Source: Sordaria brevicollis (Eukaryota > Ascomycota > Sordariomycetes > Sordariales > Sordariaceae). From it: a stretch of DNA of 64,000 nucleotides. Positions 11,867-24,636 of the stretch are shown piece after piece. Where the stretch lies: the NCBI GenBank assembly GCA_033439795.1, contig JAUTDP010000012.1, forward strand, positions 1,488,001 through 1,552,000, given 5' to 3'. Position 1 is the first letter of the stretch. Every line of letters begins with the position of its first letter. Made by a program: the position numbers and the translations under genes. The notes below the pieces were generated by a model. It had not been told where the DNA came from. It was given only the letters and a program-made list of their open reading frames with translations, and did not search any database.

Positions 11867-14800
11867 ATGAAGTAAGGATCTCCCCCCAGTCCACTTTCTT
11901 TCCCCATGTGATCTCCTCCCTTCCCGCCAGAGAGAGGAGGGTTCGAGGGGAAGGTCGCGTGCTCACCTTCCGTTTCAAATATGCTGACCCAGGTTTGTGC
12001 ACGTCTAGGTTTGCCAAAGAACTCGAGCAGGAAGCGGTGCCAGGTAAGCAGAAAATCCAAAGAAAAATGGCACAAAACAGCATGCTTGAACATCTCCATT
12101 GAATAGAGTCGTACCAAACTCGAGTTTGATGCCAAGCATGGAGCATATCTTTGTTTGACTACTGCGACTGGAGACGCATGCAAAGCTAGGACATTTGTCC
12201 AAAGTCTCAGACAGCAATCAAGATGATGTTAACAAGATGAAACAATTGTCCGTGGTTCTGACCTGTATTCTTGATAATCTCTAGAATGGCGTGTCAAGTA
12301 CCTGAACTACAAGCTTGGAAAGAAGCTCATCAAGTCGGTTACGAGAGCCATCCAGCGTGCCAGCGCCACACCGACTCTTGCGAGGCGACCAGATTCACAG
12401 CATCCATTGCATGCCACTCCAGCCGCTCTCTTTCACCATCTACACCATAAACGAACACCAACCCGCCATCGATGGTCGGATGCCACTCCAGGTCCGCATG
12501 AAGACTCGCCTGGCACAGACTATTTCCCGGGCGGTGGCCCAGAGCTAGGTCGCGCGACGACAAAGAGCAGCAGACATAGCAGGAGCAGCATTGACTTGGG
12601 AGGGGAACGTGCTAGTTTGACAAGGTCACCCGATAGCGGAATCCGATATGGCAGCATTGTGCCTCCTTCGAGGTCGAGCGACCGAACCGAGTTCGAACTG
12701 CCAGCTCCAGCCATGAAGATGGCCTCGAACACACGCAGTCGCCGTGACTCGATCCAGACTTCCCCGGTCTCCAACCGCGCCGGGCCACGACGCAGCATGT
12801 CCATGATGATAGGTGCCGCCGGCGAGTCCACTGCAACAGAGTCACCCGTCAACGTTCCACGAAGCGCCACGATTGCTCAACGTCCTACCCACCGTCTCAC
12901 CCGACTGCTCTCCACCAGCTCTCATCTGTCGCGCACAATGTCAAACAAGGACGAGATCGGACTGCAGAATCTGGATACTGTTCGAACTGCCGAGGTCGAG
13001 TTCTTTTCGTTCCTCGACAATGAGTTGGACAAGATCGAGACTTTCTACAAGCAAAAGGAGGACCAGGCCACAAAGCGCCTAACAGCTTTGCGCGAGCAAC
13101 TCCACGAAATGCGTAACAGGCGAACAACCGAGATTTCAGATGCCAAGAAGAGAAAGGAGATGGAGGGCAACGGCAGCAGGAGTCACTCGGACGACGACGG
13201 GGCAGACAACAATGGCAAGGACAACAACGGTACGGACTGGATAGCGCCCATCAGGACCAAGTTCATGAAGCCAGGTCCGAACTCGAAAGCGCTACAAAAG
13301 ATGACTGGAACGCCAGTCATCTCGCCTTACAAACCGGAAGAAGGCCGCGACTACGTCAGGAAACCGCCAAACAACGATGTGCCATATCGTGTTGCAAAGC
13401 GAAAGCTCAAGCTGGCCCTGCAGGAGTTTTACCGCGGTCTGGAACTACTCAAGTCCTACGCGCTTCTGAACAGAACTGCGTTCCGGAAGCTCAACAAGAA
13501 GTACGACAAGGCCGTCAATGCCCGCCCGACTTACCGGTACATGAATGAGAAAGTCAACAAGACTTGGTTTGTCAACAGCGACATTCTCGACGGCCACATT
13601 CGCACTGTCGAAGACTTGTACGCCCGATACTTTGAGAAAGGCAACCACAAGCTGGCCGCTGGAAAGCTTCGAAACATTCTCAGACGCCCCGGAGACGCCT
13701 CGGATAGTGCTTTCCGCAGCGGTCTGCTTGTTGGCTTGGGCGCAGTCTTCGCCGTTCAGGGCCTAACCTATGGAGCGGAGCTCTTGTTCCAAGACGACCA
13801 CACTCTACGAGAAAACACGAGTTATCTACTACAGCTATACGGGGGCTATTTCCTGATGATCATGCTCTTCACCTTATTCACCATGGCCTGTCGAATATGG
13901 ACCAAGAACAAGGTTAACTACCCGTTCATCTTCGAGTTTGACACGAGGCACAACCTGGAGTGGAAGCAGCTGGCCGAGTTCCCCAGCTTCTTCTTTGCGC
14001 TCCTGGGCGTGTTCATATGGATCAATTTCTCCAGGTTTGGCAGCAACTGGGAGGAGATGTATCTGTACTATCCGGTTATTTTGATCGGTGTGTCGCTGCT
14101 GATTTTGTTCTTTCCGGCGCCGATATTTTATCATAGAGCTAGAAGGTGGTTTTTGTATTCGCATGTAAGTCCTCTTGTATCCTGGTTTCGGGTAAATGGT
14201 CTCATACTGACACTCTAACAGTATCGCTTGTTGTTGGCGGGTTTGTATCCTGTCGAGTTCAGAGATTTCTTCCTCGGCGATATTTGGTGCTCTCTGACCT
14301 ATGCTTCTAGTGTAAGTATTTACTCTATATGACCATGAGGGATAAACTCGGTTTACTAATTGTGTCCAGAACATCGCTTTGTTCTTCTGTTTGTACGCCA
14401 ACGAATGGGATCAACCGAGTATGTGTAACTCGAGCCACTCCCGGGTTCTTGGCTTCTTCAACGCCTTACCCCCGATCTGGCGTGCTCTCCAGTGCATCAG
14501 ACGTTACTACGACACCAAGAACGTGTTTCCGCATCTTGTCAACTGTGGAAAGTACATGATGACTATCGTCACAGCTGTCTTGCTCAGCTTGTATCGCCTC
14601 GAGGGTTCAAAGCCGAATCTTGCTCTCTACATCACATTTGCGTGCATCAACGCTCTCTATACCTGTGGGTATATCTCTTTCGTTTCCACCTTCCATCCTA
14701 TACTAACAAGTATGAACAGCAATCTGGGATTTGTTCATGGATTTCTCCCTCCTCCAAAAACACGTCCGCCACCCCTTCCTGCGCGACATCACCGCGCTCA

Positions 14801-15807
14801 AGTCCAAATGGATTTACTACGCCATCATGATCGTCGACCCTCTCCTCCGCTTCAACTGGATCTTCTACGCCATCTTCACCCACAACACCCAACACAGCAC
14901 CATCGTCTCCTTCTTCGTCGCCTTCGCCGAAGTCACCCGCCGTGGCCTCTGGCTTATTCTGCGTGTCGAAAACGAGCACTGCGCCAACGTATCCCAGTAT
15001 AAAGCCTCGCGCGACACTCCCCTCCCTTACCAACTCGACCAGTTTGTCGAGCGTCCCAGCCAGGAAACACCCGCCGAGGAAGCGGCGACAGCCGCTGCCA
15101 CAGCCGTGGGAACCGGCACTGCCCCTGCTACTCCTGCCCAACAACAACAGCAAAAGAAGGCTCGCAGCGGAACTATCTCCTCCATGGCCGCCTCCATCCG
15201 CGAACGCATCCGCGCCCGCGGCTCCATCATCGCCGGCGCCACCGCTCCCTGGTCCGCATCCACCCCTGCCGGCGCCGCCAACGAGGACGAAGAAGGAGGA
15301 CACGCCGCCCCGGATTCCTCAGCTGCTGCTGCTGCTGCTGCTGCTACTCCCGGCGGTGGTCCCGGTGGTGGTAATGCCGCCGCCGCTGGCAGCGCCTCCA
15401 CTCCCTCTGGAGGAACCACAACAGGCACCGGCACCGGCTTCCAAGTCAGCAACGGCGGGGCCTTCCGCCGTCGACATAACGAGTCGATGGGGAAGAAGTC
15501 GATTCTCAAAGTCATGGCCGAGGCGCACAAGCAGGATTTCGAGAAGAGACGGCCGCCGGAGGCGGTGCGGGAGACAGGAGGGGTGTTGGGAAGGACGGGG
15601 TCTAGGAGTCTCCGCGAAGACGATGATGAGGATGATGAGGATGATCCGGATTTGAGAAGTGAGGTGGAGGATGAGGATGATGAGGACGATGAGGACGATG
15701 ATGATTCGGATCGGAGAAGTGTACAGGAGGATCGGATGGAGGCGAGAGAGGCGGAGACGCTTGTGAGGAGGGGGAGGGGGGAGCCGGATGATTCTGTTAG
15801 TGAGTAG
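11867..15807 (+). CDS. syg1: SPX-EXS domain protein, Syg1/XPR1 family (phosphate sensing/export), 6 exons, 1130 aa
   Basis: The SPX domain binds inositol pyrophosphates and the EXS domain belongs to the XPR1-type phosphate exporter family, so a membrane role in phosphate homeostasis is likely. Proposed exons: 11867-11871, 12009-12043, 12285-14164, 14222-14311, 14370-14664, 14720-15807; all introns are GT-AG with CTGAC/CTAAC-like branch sites. The first coding exon supplies only ATGAA, giving MKFAKELEQEAVPEWRVKYL, the classic SPX start. The SPX region (about residues 1-470) is interrupted by a Ser/Arg-rich insert of about 200 residues; SPX helices resume around FFSFLDNELDKIETFY and LNKKYDKA. 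Several membrane helices follow, then EXS (about 640-875) with GDIWCSLTYASS and IWDLFMDFSLL. The tail (875-1130) is Ala/Gly-rich and then strongly acidic, and looks disordered. Total length 3393 nt is divisible by three with a TAG stop. Confidence 0.92.
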
Positions 15808-16452
15808 TGTGAACTGCAGAATGTGAAGGGGAGGGGGAAGGGGAAGAGGAAGGGGAAGGGGAAGAGGAGGTAGAGAGGAGAGGTGATGGTGGAGAGGAGA
15901 GAGGAGGAGTAAGAGACGGAGGTGGAGATATTTGATACCCAACTTTGTTCTGTCGGAGTAAAGCAGGAAGTGGACGTCATGGGAGCATATAGACGGGGGA
16001 TACATCCATCAGTGGCACGCATTATTTGCTCTTCTGTATTGGAACTTTAGCGCATGGCTTTCAACTTTTTGGCTGCCTCAAGAATACACGAAGACGGCGC
16101 ATCGGGGTACATAGATGCTGGGAGAACATGGCTTACACATGCTTTTTGAAGGATTAGGGCTTGTTATTCTTTGCTTTCATAGATACCATTTTTCTCATGT
16201 TCACCTAACATTGATATTATTTCTCGCACGTGGGATGGCGTAAGGCAGTGTAGCTTCTTGTAATTGATTCTTGATCATTCGCTCTTCCGGTCATAATTGT
16301 CACTAACTGCCAATGAAATATAGAGGGGGAAAAAAAAGGAGGGGAGAAAGAAAGTGCAAAAGTCTGCGGAGAAAAGGAAGTAAAAGCGTCATAACAGCAC
16401 CATTAATGGGAAAGGAAAAAAACAAAAAAGAAAGTTTTCATGGTCAATCGTG
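15808..16452. other. Intergenic region downstream of the SPX-EXS gene
   Basis: G/A-rich trailer of the SPX-EXS gene (about 15820-15930) followed by unremarkable sequence. The T-rich minus-strand sequence just left of the tRNA (about 16409-16440) probably terminates RNA polymerase III transcription of the tRNA. Nothing else is recognised. Confidence 0.5.
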
Positions 16453-16534
16453 CGACGTGGGCCTGATTCGAACAGACGCTCCCGAAGGAACAAGATTTCT
16501 AGTCTTGCGCATTAGACCACTCTGCCACCACGCC
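16453..16534 (-). tRNA. tRNA-Ser, anticodon AGA
   Basis: A minus-strand cloverleaf of 82 nt. The acceptor stem is 5' GGCGTGG with 3' CCACGTC (one G-U pair) and discriminator G. The D arm holds GCAGAGTGGTCTAATGC (A box). The anticodon stem CAAGA/TCTTG encloses loop CTAGAAA with anticodon AGA. A class II long variable arm (TTCCTTCGGGAGC region) precedes the T arm with loop TTCGAAT (B box). There is no intron. T runs follow the 3' end on the minus strand, as expected for a polymerase III terminator. Confidence 0.93.
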
Positions 16535-17457
16535 GAATGGGTTATGATTTGATGCAAGATCGGTGCTCATCTTGGCATTATATGGAGCTGATGGATGTGG
16601 GGGTGTGGGTGGTGGGGTAATTCAACCAACTCGTAGGCCTGGTCTCGATTCGACTCTCGACTTTCAAATTGACGTCTTTTGACACACATTTTTGGGTCTT
16701 GAGTTGGCGCAAATAGGTATATAATTAATGTACGTAAGAAACCGAACTGTGTGAAAAGTTCAACTGGGATTTCATGACCATTGATGTACAGGTTGCATAG
16801 ATAGTTGAGTAATGCACCTTTGCTTTGTCCGCAGAACAGAAGATTTGCACGGCACAGAACAGCAGCAGAGTTTACCGCCAAATGCGAAGAGGAGAGCAGC
16901 TGGCAATGCAGTAGACTTGACGATACATGAGCAACACAATATCGGTCAATCCGAGCCATCAAGGTGTTCCAGGCCCCTGGTTCGATGGCTAGTTTCGAGC
17001 CTGATATCCAACCGTAGATGATCTATGGAGACCGTGACAGATTGACATCTCTGACAGGCTGAGAAGCTCGAGACTTTGCTCAGATTCGCCACTTGCACAC
17101 GTCAAGATCGAGTTGCGATGAACTGCTCGCTACCCGCCCCTACCACGGTGTTTCGCGGGCCGTCGCGATTGTCAGAGCCTCCCGCGCAGCTTGGTCAGCA
17201 TAACCTGTCCTGCTCTGCGTTGTAGGGCGTCATGTCAAGCTCGTCTGATCAGACTGCATAGCATCGATCGCCATAGCAATTCAGGAGAAACGTTTACAAT
17301 CACCAACGCAAAGCGCAGAATTTTGGAATTATTTCTTATTATTTATTCATCACCAGGCTCTCTATATCCCTCTTCCGAGACTAGATACCTTTAGATATAC
17401 CGCTGGTTGAGGTTACCCAAACAACGGAAGGCTGTCAGGCTTCGTGTAAGCAATCGC
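16535..17457. other. Intergenic region between tRNA-Ser and ndk-1
   Basis: Contains the 5' flank of the tRNA and the 3' untranslated region of ndk-1. No coding frame or other RNA gene is recognised. Confidence 0.5.
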
Positions 17458-18160
17458 TTACTCGAAAACCCAGGCAGCGGAGTGGTGGTTCCACTGGTTG
17501 AGCTCCTCAGGCTTGAACCAGAGGGCAATCTCCTTCTTGGCGTTCTCGACGGAGTCGGAGCCGTGGCAGACGTTGCGGCCCATGTCCTGTTTGGCAGTTA
17601 TGTTAGTATAAGCTATCTAGAGGGACGTAGAGAGAGAGAGGATAAAAACGTACGAGGGCGAAGTCACCACGGATGGTGCCGGGGGCGGAGGCGAGGGGGT
17701 TGGTGGCACCGAGGATGGTGCGGCCGGTCTTGACGGCGTCCTTGCCCTCCCAAACCATGGCGCAGATGGGGCCGGAGTTCATGTACTTGATGAGGCCGGC
17801 GAAGAAGGGCTTGGAGGAGAGGTCGGCGTAGTGCTTCTCGAGGTGGGCCTGGCCGGGCTGGGTGAGCTTCATGGCGACGAGCTTGAAGCCACGGTTCTCG
17901 AAGCGAGAGATGATGTTGCCAACGAGGCCACGCTGGACGCCATCGGGCTTGACGGCAATGAAGCTGTTGGTGGGAGTTGTATGTTAGCGCATTGTGTCTT
18001 GTATAGTGGTGGTTGTTCCATTGTGCTGATGGGCGCAACCAGCGCAAACAGGCGGTAATTGGAAGCGCGGGGTAGAATCGAGGGGTTTGAATTCTCGTGT
18101 CCCAATGTGATGCTGCTGACAGCTGAAGAGAACAACTTACGTCTGCTCCTGGTTGGACAT
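17458..18160 (-). CDS. ndk-1: Nucleoside diphosphate kinase, 152 aa, 3 exons
   Basis: Transfers the terminal phosphate of ATP to other nucleoside diphosphates through a phosphohistidine intermediate, balancing NTP pools. Exons: 18160-18141, 17963-17654, 17586-17458; introns are GTAAGT...AACAG (177 bp, with a CTAAC) and GTACGT...AACAG (67 bp, with a CTAAC). The spliced protein has exactly the family length. Visible signatures are [12 protein letters not shown] near the start (nucleotide-binding Lys12) and NVCHGSDS with catalytic His118. Pro72 is present; in Neurospora a P72H change of NDK-1 is the known psp light-response mutation, so this copy is wild type there. The N terminus MSNQEQT is the standard cytosolic start. 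An uninterrupted in-frame extension upstream is described separately. Confidence 0.96.
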
Positions 18161-18568
18161 TTTGATTATGGGTGGTTCCGGTGAGGGAGTATAGATTTGA
18201 TGAGGGATGGTGATGGATGAGGAAGGAGGAGAAGGACAAGTCGAGGACGAGAGGCGGCCGAGATAGAAAAGGAGGACGGCTAGGAGGAGTCCACACGCGG
18301 CCGGAAAAAAAATCGGTGGGCCCGTCCACCTTCCCCTGGGCGACCTGGCTCCTCGCGGTCTGCCACTGCTTCTGGAGCTCCTCCTTCCCCTCGATTGGGA
18401 CGATTGGCGAGATTGGGCACCACTACCACTAGAATCAGCACCCGCACCCATTGCGCCTCCCAGTTCTGATTCGGGCTGCTTTTGTTGCAGTGGCAGTTGC
18501 GGCGGCGGCGGTCTGCGTTGTCCGTCTGATTCTCGTCGCAGATGTTCCGAGCTGCCAGCGTCCGACAT
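18161..18568 (-). other. In-frame upstream open extension of ndk-1 (leader or alternative N terminus)
   Basis: From an ATG at 18568 the minus-strand frame runs without a stop into the NDK start at 18160, adding 136 residues. The extension is Ser/Arg/Pro-rich, then has a hydrophobic stretch (FFPAACGLLLAVLLFYLGRL) about 50 residues before the NDK methionine. It may simply be a long leader; if translated it would give a membrane-anchored or organelle-targeted isoform. Confidence 0.35.
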
Positions 18569-19561
18569 GGTCTAATTGGATGCAACAAAGCAATTGGTGA
18601 GTTGAAGAAAAGCTTAGCTCTGCAAGCTCTGTTTTGAGGAGTAAAAAGTCCAGACTCAACACTATCAAAGCCAGGACGGACACCTTCACGCGATGAAGTT
18701 CAAAAAAATTAGGGGCAATGTTTGGATGGAGCAAAGAACAGCAACGAAGCGACCAGGCAACGCGCCGTCAATTGGTCTTATGGGTCTCTGTTCAAGTGGT
18801 TGCGCAACCGAAGCTCGGAAACGAGGCCGGAAAGACATGGTGAAGCCACGACGATGCCTGGACAGCAGCCAGCCAGCAAAGCTTGCAGAGCTCAGCTTCC
18901 CCATTGGATTTGGAGGGCCCGTGCAGCAGCTTTTATCTTCTATCCCGAGATAACCTCAGCTTCCATCCCTCCGCTGTTTGGAGGAGGCATTCATCTCAAA
19001 TAATAACAGTCAGATCTATCAAGCAGGACCTCGTGTCTTTTCTGATCGAAACTTCAGACGGTGAGAGCTCAGGTAGACACGGCTGACACGCAGATATTCA
19101 AAACTTACCCCGCGGTTTATCACTTAGAGCCCACTATGCATCTAACGAATCCCGCTCTGCCAAGCGGGCGCGCTAGCTGGCAGGGGACAGCTTGGCTTGC
19201 TTGGCTTTCACGGGGCGAATTGGAGCCACATCGACGCCATCGTTGCTGCCAACTAACTAACAACTGCCATCTGAAGCCAGCAGGCAATTGATTGACATTG
19301 ACCTGGAGTTGTACAACTCAAAACTCGTGACTTCCACTTACACAGATACCTAGTGTAGTGTACTGCAGTTGGCGACAGCTTCAAGGACTTTGCGACATAG
19401 CACAGACGGGCAGTGGCTGTTGTCCTTGATGATCCAAACGAACCTCTAACCTCTGCCCCTTTTGCTTGCTTGTCTGTCTACCTATCTGCTTTGCCTTTGG
19501 TGCTTTTCTTCGTCTTTCTTTTAGCGAGTTCTACCTCTGCGAGGTGCACCACCAACTCGAG
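18569..19561. other. Divergent promoter region between ndk-1 and the glucosidase II gene
   Basis: The two genes are transcribed away from each other, so both promoters lie here. No defined element is recognised and there is no credible additional gene. Confidence 0.5.
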
Positions 19562-22500
19562 ATGCTGGGCTCGGGCCAGCTGTCCATGTCACAAGGCTGG
19601 ACGGCATATCTCTGTCTTGCATCTGCCCTGACCGGCCTGTTTGTTCCCGCAGGTACGCTTTGCATTGCCTTGTTCCCCATCCCAGTTCGTAGTGGATGTT
19701 CCAGTTAGCACTAACACCATCTCACTCCCTCAGTTGCCGTCAAGGAACACGACTTCAAGAAATGCGACCAGGCCGGCTTCTGTAAGCGCAACCGGGCCTT
19801 TGCCGACCACGTCCTAAGCAATAACGAATGGGCGTCGCCATACAACATCCTCGCCGAGTCGGCTTCCTTCAAGGACGGCCAGCTGCAGGCCACCATCCTC
19901 AAGACCATCAACGATGCCGGCGAAACCGTCCGCCTTCCCATCACCGTTTCCTTCCTCGAGTCCGGAACCGCCCGGGTCACTGTCGACGAAGAAAAGAGAC
20001 AAAAGGGCGAGATCGAGCTTCGCCATGACAGCAAGGCTAGAAAGGAACGCTACAATGAGGCCGAGCAATGGGTTATTGTCGGTGGGCTGACCCTCGACAA
20101 GGAGGCCAAGGTTGACTACGAGGACAAGACCCAAATTACCGTTCAGTACGGCCCCGAGTCCAAATTCGAGGCCACCATCAAGTTCGCCCCCTTCTCGATT
20201 GACTTCAAGCGCGATGGAGCCACGCATATCAAGTTGAATGACAAGGGCCTGTTGAACATGGAGCACTGGAGGCCCAGGATCGAGGCCCCACCTGCGCCAG
20301 AGAAGAACGAGGGCGAGGAGAACAGCAGCGAGACCGAAAGTGTTGCCGAGACTGCTGAGACTCCCGCTGTTGATATTCCTACGGCCTACCCTGGCGAGGA
20401 CCAAAACACTTGGTGGGATGAGAGCTTCGGTGGAAACACCGACTCCAAGCCTCGAGGTCCCGAAAGCGTTGCCCTGGATATCTCCTTCGTTGGTTACGAG
20501 CATGTCTTTGGTATCCCTTCGCACACCGGCCCTCTGTCCCTGAGGCAGACTCGTGGTGGCGAAAGCAACTACAACGAGCCTTACCGCATGTACAACTCCG
20601 ATGTCTTCGAGTACATCCTCGACAGCCCCATGACTCTGTATGGATCCATCCCGTTCCTCCAGGCCCATCGCAAGGACTCGAGTGTTGGTATCTTCTGGCT
20701 TAACGCTGCTGAGACTTGGGTTGATATTACCAAGGAGAAGGAGTCCAAGAACCCTTTGGCTTTGGGTATTGGCTCCAAGACAAACACCAACACTCACTGG
20801 ATCTCCGAGGCCGGTCTCTTGGACGTGTTTGTCTTCTTGGGCCCCACTCCTCAGGATCTTATCCACAAGTATTCCGAGCTCACCGGTACCACCGCCATGC
20901 CCCAGGAGTTCGCACTTGGATACCACCAGTGCCGCTGGAACTACGTTTCCGATGAAGATGTCAAGGATGTTGATCGCAAGATGGACAAGTACAACATCCC
21001 TTACGACGTCATCTGGCTTGATATTGAGTATACCGATGAGAAGAAATACTTCACCTGGGATGCCCACAGCTTTGCTGATCCCATTGGCATGGGCAAGCAG
21101 CTTGAGAGCCACGGCCGCCAGCTGGTCACCATTATTGATCCTCATATCAAGAACGTTGACGGCTATTCGGTCTCTTCTGAGCTCAAGTCTCAGCATTTTG
21201 CTGTCAACAACAAGGACGGGGAGATCTTTGAGGGTTGGTGCTGGCCCGGCTCATCCAACTGGATTGATGGCTTCAACACCGCTGCCCGCAAGTGGTGGGC
21301 TACTCTCTTCAAGTACGCCAAGTTTGAGGGTTCCATGAGGAATACCTGGATTTGGAACGACATGAACGAGCCCTCCGTCTTCAACGGCCCCGAGACTACC
21401 ATGCCCAAGGACAATCTTCACTATGGTAACTGGGAGCATCGTGACGTTCACAATTTGAACGGCTTGACCTTCCACAACGCCACCTTCGAAGCCCTCAAGT
21501 CTCGTGAGAAGGGCGAGTACCGCCGTCCCTTCGTGCTTACCCGCTCATTCTATGCTGGTTCTCAACGTCTGGGTGCTATGTGGACTGGTGACAACCAGGC
21601 TGCATGGGACCATCTTGAAGGCTCCATTCCCATGGTTCTTAGCCAGAACATTGCTGGCTTCCCCTTCTCTGGCGCCGATGTTGGTGGCTTCTTTGGCAAC
21701 CCTGAGAAGGAGCTCTTGACCCGCTGGTACCAGGCCGGTGCTTTCTACCCCTTCTTCCGTGCCCATGCCCACATTGACTCCCGTCGCCGTGAGCCTTACC
21801 TTGCCGGTGAGCCCTACACCACCATCATTGCTTCGGCTCTCCGTCTTCGCTACAGCCTTCTCCCGTCTTGGTATACCGCTTTCCGTCAGGCCTACCTTAC
21901 CAATGAGCCCATCGTGAAGCCCATGTTCTACACTCACCCCAACGAGGAGGCTGGCTTCGCTATCGATGACCAATTCTTCGTTGGCAACACTGGTTTGCTT
22001 GCCAAGCCCGTCACCCATAGGGACCAGGAGACCGCGGATATCTGGATCCCCGATAACGAGGTCTACTATGACTACTTCACCTACGACATCATCCCCACCA
22101 GCAAGGGCAAGACCGTGACCCTTGATGCCCCTCTCAGCAAGATCCCTCTCCTCATGCAGGGTGGCCACATCTTCGCCCGCCGCGACCGGCCCCGTCGCTC
22201 CAGCACCCTCATGAAGTGGGATGACTACACTCTCGTTGTGACTGTTGGAAAGGACGGCAAGACCGCCGAGGGCGACCTCTACGTTGATGACGGCGACTCG
22301 TATGATTTCGAGAAGGGCCAGTACATCTACCGCAAGTTCACCCTCGACGGCGACGCCAAGACTATCACCTCCGTCGACGGCGAGGACCGTAAGAAGGTTA
22401 AGGAGGGTGACTGGATGAAGAAGATGCACCAGGTCACCGTTGACAAGATCATCATCGTCGGCGCTCCCGCATCTTGGGATAAGAAGGAGGTTACCGTCGA

Positions 22501-22627
22501 GTCGGAGGGCAAGACCTGGACTGCTGCGGTCGAGTTTACACCGGCCGGAAAGGGCCGAGCCGCATTTGCGGTCGTCAAGAAGGTGGGCGCGAAGATCGGT
22601 GCCGATTGGACTGTTTCTTTTGCCTAG
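19562..22627 (+). CDS. gls2: Glucosidase II catalytic (alpha) subunit, GH31, 994 aa, 2 exons
   Basis: ER-lumen glucosidase that trims the two inner alpha-1,3-glucoses from N-glycans and so controls the calnexin folding cycle. Exons 19562-19652 and 19734-22627 with a GTACGC...CTCAG intron containing CACTAACACC. The N terminus has a hydrophobic signal sequence (about residues 13-31); a second in-frame ATG at 19586 would give MSQGWTAYLC and is an equally plausible start. The mature protein begins with KEHDFKKCDQAGFCKRN, characteristic of this subunit. GH31 signatures follow: DVIWLDIEYTDEKKYFTWD, WIWNDMNEPSVF with nucleophile Asp at about residue 573, MWTGDN, and GADVGGFFGNPE. An acidic insert near residues 200-230 is typical of fungal members. 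No HDEL-type tail is visible; retention normally depends on the beta subunit. Confidence 0.95.
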
Positions 22628-24636
22628 ATGGGATGTGTTGCACGCAGTTGGTCTTAGATGGAGGCGTGGAGAGAAGAGGAAAAGGATTGAGGCGTGGCGC
22701 GTGTCTCACGTACACTACACCGCTTCGCTGGAACGTTTGTGTGTTCCCCGTATCGGTCTAAATGCAGAAGAATTTATTTTTCATGGCCAGATTTGTGCAA
22801 GAGGTAATCTAAATCTGCACAGTTGACGATGAATGAACTTTTATCGTACATGGCTATGCCTGTTATTATCTAGTTGCTTTCCTGTCTATTTTTGGGGATC
22901 TGCGTACAAAGCAGCCTGCTTTGATTTTCTGGACAGCCTTTTCGATCATGTGAAGTCCTGTTACACCGGAATTACCTGGTATGTACAGACGTGATTCCAT
23001 AAATGGCTCTCACATTAAAGATAGGTCACGTCTACCTAAACGAATCGGGTGCTCACAGCTCCTAGATCTTAAATACGATGATTCTCGATGCATGCTCCTT
23101 GGCCGCCTCCTTCTCTGGTGTTTGGTGGTGCGTAGTACGCTAGTGGCTGTCACGAACACAGCTTGACAGCCATATGTTGGAAGCCGCTCCTGGCAGGCAG
23201 GACATCATAGGAGTTTGGTTCCGCCAATAATAACCCCCAACACCTTCGCCTGTTTTTCGAGAAGCTGGTTTGAGTTTTTCACTGGCCAGTTGAGAGATGC
23301 AGATCGGTGGCGTTAAACAGCGTGAGGTTTGAGTGTGGTGGTGGTGGAATCCTACCCTCCGCTTGCCTCCTCCAGTGTCCTTCCCGTTCCTGGCGGTGCC
23401 TGGCGGGTGCCTCTCTGGTGCCGTGCCCCTGCATTTGATTACCGACGAGATTTGTTGGAGATCTTCATCACCATTCTGGTGGTGTTGAGTGGTGGGTGGT
23501 GACTGGAGTTTAGTTGAGATTGTTCCTGGATTTTTGGCTGTGCCTCTGTGCCTCCGGAAGCAAGGAACTGGACGAGCCAGTCAAGTTCAGAATATTGGTG
23601 AGTGTTTCATGTTTCACTGCGTACCACTAACACTATCCCAAAGGCCCTTCTCCTACCGTGCCTACGTCTCCGGACCGGGCAACGGATAAATGTGCCAAAC
23701 ACCGCCTGAAGCCTTGATCCCAGTGATACGAAGTGTGGTGGAATGATGGATGCTCAAAGTTTGCTTCGCTTTCCTCTTCTTCGGGAATGGCAACGGAAAG
23801 GTACATACGACAGACCACACGAGGCACGAGGCACGAGGAGGGGTGACAGGATTGTGGTACACAGTACATCTAACTGCTTCTTCGGGAGGAGATCAAACCG
23901 GACTGGGGACAGACGGATGGGACAGCAACAACAAGCAACAACGACAAGCACCAAGGGAGGCCTGGGAAGTACATTCTTCTCCGAGCACTCCCCATGGGGG
24001 CGGCCGGCCGTATCTGCGATTGTCATCCCCTGTTTATACAGGGTTGATTCAGTCCATGGATGAATGGGAGACCACATGGAACATTGTTCACCATTGGACC
24101 AACGGGGCTTTGTTGGATCGTGAGGCTGTGAAGGCCTGTTGGTTGCTATTTACATATAGCTTGCCTTGCACCTTCCAACATCTCGTAACCTTCCATTTGT
24201 TTGTGACATCTTTTCTTTCTTCCTTCTTTCCTTCCATACGTGCCTTGTCAATCGTATGGCAAGAGCTTGAGACTTGCTACTGCCTAATTATTTGATTATT
24301 CGATCTAGAGGTACTTGCATACTGTTGCTCTTTCCGAAATTGTTGGTTACGAACTTTGAAAAAAGCTCCTTCCATTTTTAATAGCAACTTGTACATTGTT
24401 GAGGAAACAGCAATCGACCTCTCGTGTCAGCGGTGCTCGAAGTATCAAGAGATCTACATTCGCCTCTTACCCTGGTTCAAATTCCACTTACCTAAGGGTC
24501 TTAGGATTCGATATAACCAGAGGCATTCTTCTCCCTTTTGTTGTCGATCACTCACCCTTCATCCACTTGCTCTCAACCTCATCGACTCACCAGCTTCTTC
24601 GCTTCTACAACCACTCAACAAAACACAACAAGCAAG
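22628..24636. other. Intergenic region upstream of the eqolisin gene
   Basis: Carries the 3' untranslated region of the glucosidase gene and the promoter/leader of the peptidase gene. Open frames at 23743-24295 overlap in several frames and lack coding character. A TTCAAAT-containing piece near 24475 resembles a T arm but has no cloverleaf around it. Confidence 0.5.

Noticed and set aside
15027..16022. 331-codon minus-strand frame
   Set aside because: Shadow of the Ala/Ser and acidic tail of the SPX-EXS gene.
24475..24500. TTCAAAT sequence resembling a tRNA T arm
   Set aside because: No matching acceptor, D arm or anticodon arm in the right positions.
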